Positions 21,765 through 32,400 of a stretch of 64,000 bases of DNA are shown in pieces. Source of the stretch: Arctopsyche grandis. Taxonomy: Eukaryota; Arthropoda; Insecta; Trichoptera; Hydropsychidae. Made by a program: the position numbers and the translations under genes. Below the pieces are notes generated by a model. That model was not told where the DNA came from, did not search any database, and was given only the letters and a program-made list of their open reading frames with translations. The DNA lies in contig NC_135356.1 in the NCBI RefSeq assembly GCF_051622035.1, forward strand, positions 17,535,685 to 17,599,684. The letters are read 5' to 3'. Every line of letters begins with the position of its first letter. The first letter of the stretch is position 1.

Positions 21765-22488
21765 CGGTGCTCTGAAGTCGTAGCACACCGTACGTCTTAA
21801 TATCGCGAACAAACCTATACAAGCGAATATCCGCCTGCACACTCCAACCAAACCCACCAATTTGCTGCACGGCATAGGTATTCTCTCGTCGCGGCGCACA
21901 AACTACATCTAACATCACACAACACGCTGCAGACTGCACACCACACCATACACCATACATTTAGCGCACGCGGTAAATACACCATACACATCAATGCCTG
22001 TTTATACAACAACACATTATTTTGTATTAAAATACTACTTTATGTGGTCTTTGGTTTTCACGGGTGTGCGCCGCACACCTAGCACACACCCAATATACGC
22101 CACTGATGTACATAAATACTTACATATTTTAATCACGAAACGAATACGATCGCTGCTGAAACGTTGTAAATAAAGCAATCGATAATACTAGTGATATTTT
22201 ACAATTCTTCAATAAAATTAAGATATTGATTTTATTTTTGTTTATATGACAATAAAATATTTTTGTTTCACATTGTTGTTTTTTCCTCTCTTTTAATGTT
22301 TCATATGTTCAAATTGCAAACTTTTGCAATTCCATACATCAAATTGCGTATGTTACATATATATATGTAGTATTAATACGAAAACCTGCTTTTGCAAAAG
22401 TTAAATTAAAGCATTATTCATATAAAATTTTGTGGGTAATTTTCATTGTATTATATTTTTTTCAACTACATTCATACATATGTATATG

Positions 22489-22729
22489 CAGACGCGGCTC
22501 GTGCATAGGAACTGCGGCGCTGCAGCACCCCCAGAAAAAATACCAAAAAAGTCATATTTGTATACATTCACAACTTGTGAATATAATTTAAATAAGAATG
22601 ATTAGATATTTGACATAATCATTATTAATGAGTATGTCAAATATATCTAAATACAAGTTGTAAATGCGTTTTTTTTTATTTTTCTGGGGGTGCTGTAGCG
22701 CCGCAGTTCCTATGCACGAGCCGCGCCTG
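22489..22729. mobile_element. hAT-type MITE, near-perfect palindrome (241 bp)
   Basis: CAGACGCGGCTCGTGCATAG at the left pairs with CTATGCACGAGCCGCGCCTG at the right. Arms over 50 bp (through GCAGCACCCCCAGAAAAA), and the centre is also self-complementary. Possible diverged 8-bp target duplication TGTATATG/CATATATG. Confidence 0.8.
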
Positions 22730-23293
22730 CATATATGGCAAATCCTGTAGAATCTAAAAATCAATTTTTCTTTACTTACATATCTCAAGGGACTCATGAA
22801 TATTTCGATTAATATTCATTAATCATAAAAATTCAGTATCCTTGATATTCGACCCTCTTTTACTCAATAGCAAAAATTGCGCCACGAATAATTTTTTTTT
22901 TTGAAAATTCTTTAATACTACATAAGAATGTGCATATAAGCCAGACCTTCCTGAATCCCAGGCCCTTGGGCTAGAGCCATAGCTAATCTCTCCCCCCGTG
23001 GATGTCATGAATCACTGATCACGGTCCCCAAACAACCATTCTAAGTAATTAATAAATCTTGATATAGGCCATGACTTTACTGAGAAAAGAAGCTTGAAAA
23101 CTTAACGAGAGACAGCCTCCTCCGTTAAATCCAGCATTCAGCATTATTTTTGCATTAGATAAATTGGCGTATGGTCGTATGTATTGTGGTGTGAGAGTCG
23201 ATTGGCAGCCCTGATTAATGAGCTGTCATCGACGATTGGACTTTAGTTGATCACATTTAGTCTGCCGTCGTTTGTGATGGTGAGAGGTCGGCG

Positions 23294-23301
23294 TATATAT
23301 A
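23294..23301 (+). promoter_or_regulatory. Possible TATA box of the MFSD6-like gene
   Basis: TATATATA lies about 60 bp before the first ATG (23358) in a less AT-rich stretch (23160-23350). TA-rich strings are common in this window, so this is only positional evidence. Confidence 0.25.
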
Positions 23302-23357
23302 CATATATTTTCATGAATTGAAATTTTTTTCTGCTTGGAGAACGGCGCCGCTTCAAC

Positions 23358-23424
23358 ATGTCGAATTTCAAAATTGAAAAGGACATGTTGCCCATGAAGG
23401 GCCACTACTTTTTATTCAATGCCG
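23358..23424 (+). CDS. MFSD6: MFSD6-like exon 1 (start codon)
   Basis: Residues 1-22; donor GTGAGT at 23425. MKGHYFLFNAG joins to exon 2 TAPLVPYLP, the usual start of TM1 in this family. It is followed by a 3.36-kb intron. Confidence 0.92.
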
Positions 23425-26400
23425 GTGAGTCTGACTACCATTCATTATTTATTTCGACAATGCATATATCTTTCATTCACATTAAGTGCTTTCAATTATT
23501 TAACGACATTCATAACCTAAAAATTTCATATGCCAAGAAGACCTTTCAAAATACACAGTAAAAATAAAGTAAGAAGTTTGGTAAATGTTTTTGATTTTTA
23601 TAAGAAAATCGAAACATTTACATTTCATGTTTTTTATTTTTAATTAATTAGATTCTATAGCAAAAAAATATTGCGTAAATCTATATTTTTTCTAATGTGA
23701 CTTTTATTTAAAAAAAAAAATATATTTTGACAGGTTGACATCACACACTTGACTGATAATAATATCCCAATATCCCAATATTATATGGTATATAATAGAT
23801 TTTATTCTAGATGCTTATGAGTATGGTGAAATTCATATAGTGCACATAAATAAACATGTATATTCGTAAATAATAAAAGAAAATGAGTTCGAATTTTCGC
23901 GTGATCATAAAACTTCATTGTTTCTACATACATAGATAAAGTAAAAATAATAGTAAATATTATATATGTATACAATATTGATACGTCTACAATAACTGAT
24001 TAATCACTGGCACTGAATGTAAAAATGATATTTTTCATATATTTTTTACATGATTTTGATGTAATGATAATAGAATCCAAATATTTAACATACTCTTTCT
24101 ACATGAATTCTTTTGGTATTGCTTGGTCTGATATATTGACAAATATTGTCATCTTCATACTGGGTTGCCAGATTTCCAAAATCACAGATCAGGACATTCA
24201 CTATTTCGAACGATCAAAAAAAAAAAAGAATTAATGAAGAAATTATGATTTTTTTTTTAATTAAATGTATGTAGAAGAGAACATAAAAAAGAGTCACTTA
24301 ATAATCCACAGGAATCACAGTTAATCAAATTTATAAGTTGCAATTAATTACAAGAATTACATTTTATTTTAAATGCAAAAAATTATGCAATCATAACAGT
24401 TTTATTAAGAGTTTTTTCTTAGCTTTCAACTTGTTTCAAAATATGTTCGCCGGCTTTGCTCGATACAAATTTTCAAAAAACAGCATCTACGGTTTCTAAC
24501 AATAATCTGTTTCTCTCCTTTCTCCAGATTGCACTCATTAGACTAAATATTCTTTCGCAAATTGCAATGGAATGTAGAATTGAGAGGGTTTGGGCTTCAA
24601 TTTTATACAAATTATTATTGCAAGCGGAATGATATTTACGGAATGGTTTGAGGACAAGACTTTAATGAATTGAAACTTGTTACCTTTCAAACCATTTCTA
24701 TTTACATACATTTTTGTACAAAAAGTCGAGATTTTCAGAGGCAATGCGGGACTCGGGATTTGTCCGTTGAACTCGGAACAGTTCCGCTCAAATAGGGACG
24801 TCTGGCAACCTTGTCTTCATGTCTCTCAACATGATCTTAACCCTTTGCCCGCGGCAATAAATATAGCAAACAAGCCATGTACGCGGCACCTTTTTCGCGA
24901 ATTTGGCAATCAAGTTTTCGACCTTAAACATATATTTTAATATTTACTCAAGTAACCAGATATTTTAATTAACACAAAGTATTATTTCAAACAATAAAAT
25001 ACATAATATATCTCGTAGTTTTGGATTAATTGTCAAATAATCATTCTTCATAATTGTATGAAGACGTGACATCACATAATCGAGGTTTCAGTATGGTTCC
25101 ACAAAAAATTAATTTTTGACTGGTATATATTCATTTTAAGCAAATTGAATAAATGGCATTCAACTTCGTAATATATTCAATCAATTTTGAACCTTAAAAC
25201 AGTTGAAATAGGCGCATATAAGCCTCAAAATCCCGTGCAAAGTTCAAAAATTCTATGGAAGACAGCCGCGCTACAGACTTGTCGAACAAAGTTTCCATAG
25301 AAGACGGCCGCAGGCAAACGGTTAACGAATGCACTGCGTACTATTAGAAAACATACAAGAAAATATAGTTAAAAGATTAGAGCATTTGATAACTGAATCA
25401 AATGTAAAACATAAACTTAAAAAAAAAAAAAATTTTACATTTTCAAAATTCAATTCAAAATTTACTCATTTACTGTTCAATATAGTGGATTGTGTCAGTA
25501 AATTTAGGGCACTATTGTGATAGAAGACATGCGTATATCTATTACTTAAAACTATATCGAATTACACAGAGGACGAAATGAAACCTTATAACTTAACCCT
25601 GAATACATACATTTTTCCTACTAAGGATCTCAGATATGCAGCTATATCCAATTGCAACGAACTTGGTAGTAGGCAAAGATGGATTTAAGAAGGGGCGGGG
25701 GGGGGGAGTAATCGCCCCCTCATGTATGCAAATGAAATTTCTCCGATCGGATCATTTAAAGACACTCCCAGATTTATCTCCGATTTTTCATGAATCTGTA
25801 CCATACACAAACCTAATAAAAATATACGTTTCCTATTAATTAAAATGTTACTGACCAGTAGGAATGTTTTATTATTCTCTCCACTGTAAATTCAACTGAA
25901 ATGAAGTATATGTGTGTGCATTTTTTACTTAACGTTGTTGATGATATGGAGCTGCATTGAATGCACCATAAATAGGCCATGTGTTGTAGAATATCACACT
26001 TATCTTTGCAATATATAATATGTATATGTATGTATACCACAATACTGCTATTTCGCTCGCTAAATATTTATAATACTTTTAACCCTTTGAGTGCCGACGT
26101 CTTTTCTGTTGAAAGCCCTCCACGCTGAAAATTTCCTCAACATTTCCAACTAGAACTATTTAGAAATCCAATAGAAAGCAGGTATAAAAATTGTAGCTAA
26201 TCCAAATAAACCCTAGATAACTACCGCAGAGGATTTCGAGTTTTGTAAAGGTGTGTTTAGATTCTCTATATCTTGCAACAATATAAAATAAACAGAAGAA
26301 GTGTATTAATGAACGTATTTTTCCAAAACTAGTTCCATCTTCTTCATTGTTGTTAAAATGTAATGCTCACAATTTAAATGCCAAGCCACAATCTAAAATA

Positions 26401-29400
26401 CTCAGCAGCTAGGGATTTCCATCGAGAAATTCTGCTATGGTTATAAATTCAGATATTCCGGTGTCAATCAGTCGTTATATACATTGACATGGATCACATG
26501 GCCCATGTTCAATGCATTTTTTTTCAATGCTACCTTTAAAGGCTCAGCTGGTAGTATTCTTGTTTATTTTTTACATCAAAGTCAAAAAACAACGCCCATT
26601 CAGGCTCATGGACTTGTTGGCAAAACGCCGATCGGCGTTGGTCAGCATTCAAAGGGTTAATGAATGTGGGAATTACAATCTGCCGACCTGTACCTAAACT
26701 AATGTCAATTAATTATCCAAATATTGTTCAATGCAACTAATGTTATAATTTGTATTTAATATGATTATGTAAATATTTCAGGTACTGCCCCATTGGTGCC
26801 TTACTTACCGACGTTTGCTAAGCAGTTAGGATTTTCAACATATATCGTCGGGATTATTTACACATTCCTGCCGATATTCGGACTACTCGCAAAGCCTCTT
26901 TTTGGAGCATTGGGAGACAGGTAAGATAGTGTGATAGGTGCCACTTTAGTATGCGGTCTACCTTCACATATCTACTTTAGTATGCGATCTACCTTCACGT
27001 TTTTATTTTAATATGTCACACGCGAGTACTGAGACAGTGAGACTGAATAATACCGACCCTAACAACCTAATCTTAAATGAATAGGGCCAATCCTAACTTA
27101 ACCTAACCTAACCTGACCTTTTAATAAGTACGTGTTGGCTGCTATGATATTTTTTTGTGAAAATATTGATGAAATAAAACTTAAAAGAAACATATGTATC
27201 TTAGCAGCCAACACCTATTTATTTAAGGGCCAGGTTAGTTTAGGTTAGGCTAAGTTAGGGTTGGCGCTATTCATTTAAGATTAGGTTGTTAGGATCAGTA
27301 TTTTCTTCGCTGCTGATGATATTTTGATAGAAATGCTTCGACAACATTATGGGGCGGCAGGAAAAAACAAAAAATTATAATAAACAGGTTGTTGCTACGA
27401 TACAAATAAAAAAAAATAGTCGACTGCGATTCAAAGGTAGATCGCATGCTAAGGTAGACCGCATACTAAAGTAGCACCGTGTGATCTATCATTAATATAG
27501 ATTAAATGAAAGACTAATTATAGTAATAATTTGAACTAAAATACATATCCTTCTTAATTCTTCTTTTTTCAGATTCGAGAAGCACAAGTTTATATTTATA
27601 CTATTTCAAGTATTGACTATAGGAGCGTTCACTGCTTTATATTTTATACCAGATTTGCCGAAAAATCCATCTGTAGAATTATCGTGCGGCGACGGAGAAA
27701 CTTTTTTTCATACGTGTGCAAAGAATTCAACCGAACTAGACCATTGTAAAGTTGGAAGTCTCATATCGAACAATGGAACTGCAAAATGTCAAGTCAGTAT
27801 GGTTTACATTAAATCAAAACATACATATGTATATTCCTTATCAGGAATTATTTGCGTTATTCTTTAGAATATATAATGCGCGAGTCTCATTGTATGTAAC
27901 CGATTTTATAGCAACTGTTTTTTATCTCGTTTTATATAATTTGTATTCTTTGAATTGTAAACTCTAAGCACTTGGAGTGGATCTCTCGCACATTAGGTCC
28001 AATTCCCTTTGAAATTGAAATTGTTCTGTGCTCTCGACATTGTCCAGGTTTCGGTCCCATATGCTAACTGGCACTAATGATGTTTGTACTATAGTTCAGT
28101 TTACTTATCTGTGACAATATCTCGGATCTAATCATTGTTTGTAGCTTACGTATAATACATATTATTTTCCACTGTTGTAATGAAAATATCATATCCTACC
28201 ATCATATCCGAAATTTTATTTGCAGTTGACCTAAATATTCGGGGTATGCTTAGTCAATGTGTAGGTAATATGAAAGTAAATATTTTACTAGACGAATATA
28301 TGTCCATATTATCTAGCAGCTATGAAATTGTCACATTTTTTAAAAATTTATTTGTGTTTGCATTTTAAGTACATGCTTTTAGAAATGATAAGGCTAAAAC
28401 CTTCTAACTAGATTACATATTATCATGTAATAATGTTTACCTTAGATAATATACATACAATATTGATAAGTCGGTCAGTAGATGAAACATATTACGTAAG
28501 AAAAATTTTTGATTGCACAACAAATGCATTCTATTATGTAATCCTCTTTTATTTATGGTTTTTTGATGTGTGCGTAAGCTATTGCATTTTAAATGGTGCT
28601 TTTATTATAAATATATTGTCAATAAATGTTTTCATCACTAACACTATATGGTGGCCGCTGACTCATATTTGTATCGTCATAAACGAAAACGTGATACAAA
28701 AATATATCAGTGGACTGAAAAATATATTGTGCGCGAAAAATATATTCGCACAGTCGTGAATCATATATGTATCAGCGGCCGGTAAGCGTTGGCGAACAAA
28801 CATGATACAAATATGAGTCACCATAGTGCTAATATACAATATTGCAATTCTTTTGATGTATTTTTATATTTTAGGATTATTTTTGTAAACTCATGATGTT
28901 GAAATGTGTTTATTATTTTCTATTTTATTAATCGTAAAGTAAAACTGGTAAAAATAATTTTTTAATTTGTTGTATTCTAAAAGCTGTCGCTCTCCATAGC
29001 GAATTTAAGATATTTTTTACTTTTTTTGGATTTTTTTTAGTAGGTACATACATACATATTGTATAATTTGTAGTACAGCGTATTTCAATCGGTTGCCGGA
29101 GTATATCTGGTAGTTTGTTGATTTTAAACTCGTAATGTGGTTTAATTAAAGATACACTCTGTGTTCATTTTTTCGAATTTTATTTAGAGATAAAAAATGC
29201 TGTAAAACAATCTGATAAAGTCTTCAATAAAAAATAATTAAAATGTTGCTTTTGGCGTGCAAATAAAGGAACAAAATTACCTATTTAAGGCGAAATTTGG
29301 AAAATGCTTCAAGATAGAAATATATTGCTTGTGTCGCAATTTTTGTGTATGTGTATGTTTGCGCAATTTCTTATGCAGTATTTTTATCTCACGAAGACGT

Positions 29401-32400
29401 TTTTTTATTATTTTCTATTACTCAGGTTCTAAATGTGCAGGGAATAAATATTTTATGTATACATAGGTAACTATACTAATGACTAATAATTAAAAAAATC
29501 TTATACATATGACGGGCTGAAAACCAGACTGGTAAAAGTGACATTTTTAAAAAAATCTGGTTTAAGTGCTAAAATAATAATATATGTATATGAAATGCTG
29601 ATTTTCAGCTCTTCATATGTATTTATATTGGCGAATTTGGATATTAATTTGAAGGGTAAAATTTCACCTCCTTTACCAACAAGAATCGTGAGATAAAATA
29701 TTTATTTAAAAATTCACCAGGTCTCTGAAACAATGAATATATTTGAATTCGGGGGAAGCTTATTCTTTTCAAGTAGCGTTTTCTTTTTGACTAAGTAGTG
29801 TATATACATATATACACTTAATATTATATAGAATAGTTTTTAAAATTCAACTGCATTTATGTAACACTAACAAAAATAAATCTGTTTTCTAAAATATTTA
29901 ATAGAAAAAATGCTCAACTTGTATCTACAAAAATAAGTCTTTCTTCTTCTTATGAAAATCTTTTAAGTCGCCTGCTTTGTTATTTAGAATATAATGCATA
30001 TGTATTTTTAAATGTTCTATATTTGTTTTTGTTTGAAGAATGTTAATCAATTTGCGTTTGTTGATGCTTTTTTAATTTATTTTTTTTGCTCAGTTACTGT
30101 TACTGTTTTTTGCACAGTTTTTCAATTGAGTTCAATCAATTGTTGTTTATTACAATGTCGTTTATTATTAAAAAATATTGGGAATAGAAATCATTTATGG
30201 AATCAATCCAAATCTTCTAAAATATCAGTGTAATTGGTTAATTCGCATTTAAATATTTAACACATACATATACAATATGTATATTATTTTGAATTTAGAG
30301 ATTTATGTAAATATTAAAAAAAAATGGATTATGTAATCTGGAGTTTTTGCTTATATTATATTGTTAGATCATAAATTTAAGATTGCCGTTGTATTCAAAC
30401 AATCGAGATAATTTTTCGTTTTTAGATGTCTTGCGATATGTCTTCAACAGCAATGTGGCAGACAGTTTGCGAGCATTGGAAAATTCCAAACTATTGCTTC
30501 ACCGAAGAGGGCAACTTGACATTCACAAGTTTCATTCCCAAGGAACAAATCAAAACCGAAAAGGGCTGCGCGTATTTGACGATCGACAAAGCCAAAATGT
30601 TCGATGGTAAATTAAAATTTTATTTTGTAATCGTGTTTGCTATGAAAGTCCGCTGCTGAAAATCATAGTGTGTGATGAAAATTTAATTATGGAATGATGT
30701 TTATTTATAGGAAAGGAGTATGTGCCAAAGTGCAAGCGACTTGCAGAAGTGTCGCTTCCATGCAAATTGTTTTGCCCTGACAAAAGAGTGCAGGCTCTCT
30801 TTGGTGGTATTAAAACTGGTTCCAACGACGTTGATTTGCAGTGCTCCGGAAATGGTACTTATTATGCGTCATGTGAACATTCCGAGCAAGAGTTGCAAAC
30901 ATTTGCTAAAAGTTTCGCCGGCGAAAACGATCACATTGAATGCAGTGTAAGTGTTACAATGTCGTATTATATAGTATTATGCTCCAGAGTCATTTTTTTG
31001 TCGATAACCTCACTCAGGTGAGCTTTGTTGACCATTCTTCATTATAATTTCTATTCAGATATTGTCCTCCAACTACTGGATAGTTTTAGGCCGATAATAA
31101 TACACTCAATTTTAAATAACCCAACAGGAAGAAATTGTATGATGATAAATCAGACAAGTGTGGGAGATCAGGCAACATCTCCGAAACGATATGTGACATG
31201 TTGTGGGAACATTTTTCGGATAACTTGCGTGGAATTTTGTATAGATAATATTTCCTCAGATAATACTGAGGAAAATGATGGATTATGTTCGACAGCATGT
31301 TGAAGTTTGTTTGATATCCAGCAGATCTCACCTGAGTCACAGTATCTTAAAAAAAATCACTTTGTGACACAATTATAATATATACTTTGCTTTTATTAAG
31401 CTATTGAATACTTACTTTTTAAATAAAGTGTTCATTTGTCTTGTATTATAATAAAGGTATCAAACATATGAGCTGCTATATTTGAAAGTGGCAAAAGTCA
31501 ACTTTTCTTCATTTCGAGAAATATCTCGCAAAACATTAAATATAATGTTTTGCGTTTTACAATATTTAAAATACTGGTGGCCTGTAATAAGTTTATTCTG
31601 CCTTTCCGAGATTCTGGACATATCGAATCAAAATTAGTGATAACAATTTGTGAATTAAGTCAAACTGAAATAGTGCGCATTAAAATATAACGGTTCATAT
31701 GTATGTACATATTATATATGCTAGAACTTTTCGATGTACATATTATCTATTCATTGGGCCGTAGTTATTATGTATAGTATATACACAGTAGATGCTAGTT
31801 ATATCTATCTGCTGGTAATATTATATATTAAAGCAGTCAATAGATCAACATTTAATATAATACAATATGAATGCAGTAAATGCAAAAAAATTATCATCCA
31901 CAATCTAATCTATCAGGAGTGCCAGATGTATATATTTATTAATATAAATTTTGATTGATTATTTTTTTATAGTTATGAAATATATTATATATATATAAAT
32001 CATTGAAGTTTCTTATGTATTCTATATTACAGTCTGTGTGTAAGATTAAAAAACCGTGGGAGTTGCCAAACATTTGTGATGGATGGGAAGCTGATGACAC
32101 GATCCAATGTCAACCTCAAAAACCTGATGAATTACCAAGTTTAATTTCGTTCCAAGGTTTAGTGCCCTTGGATAAAACTGAACGTGTCGCACAGTGTTTA
32201 TATTTTAAACTGGCCCAGATTACTACGGCCGATGGTGGGTATTTAAACCGTTGTTATTTTGAATGATCATTTCCGATTTTGATTTTATAACTTTTTTGCA
32301 GGCGCTTTTCACTATCCAAGTTGTCCCAGTCATTTCAAAAATAACAAAACAACAGACCACTTTCATTCCAAGTGTCGGTTGACTTGTACTAATGACGAGG

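Larger units (their letters stand above)
19264..22105 (-). mobile_element. hAT transposon, nearly intact, 2842 bp
   Basis: Bounded by CAGTGGCG at 19264 and CGCCACTG at 22105, with an exact 8-bp target duplication ATGTACAT (19256-19263 and 22106-22113). Encodes a transposase on the minus strand. It sits between NCKX and MFSD6, 50 bp past the NCKX poly(A) signal. The perfect duplication suggests a recent insertion. Confidence 0.93.

Noticed and set aside
21556..21960. Arg-Thr-Ala-Pro-His and Ala-Val-Arg-Cys-Gly repeat proteins
   Set aside because: All are frames of the (TGCGG)n array in the hAT leader; no splice, start or domain evidence.
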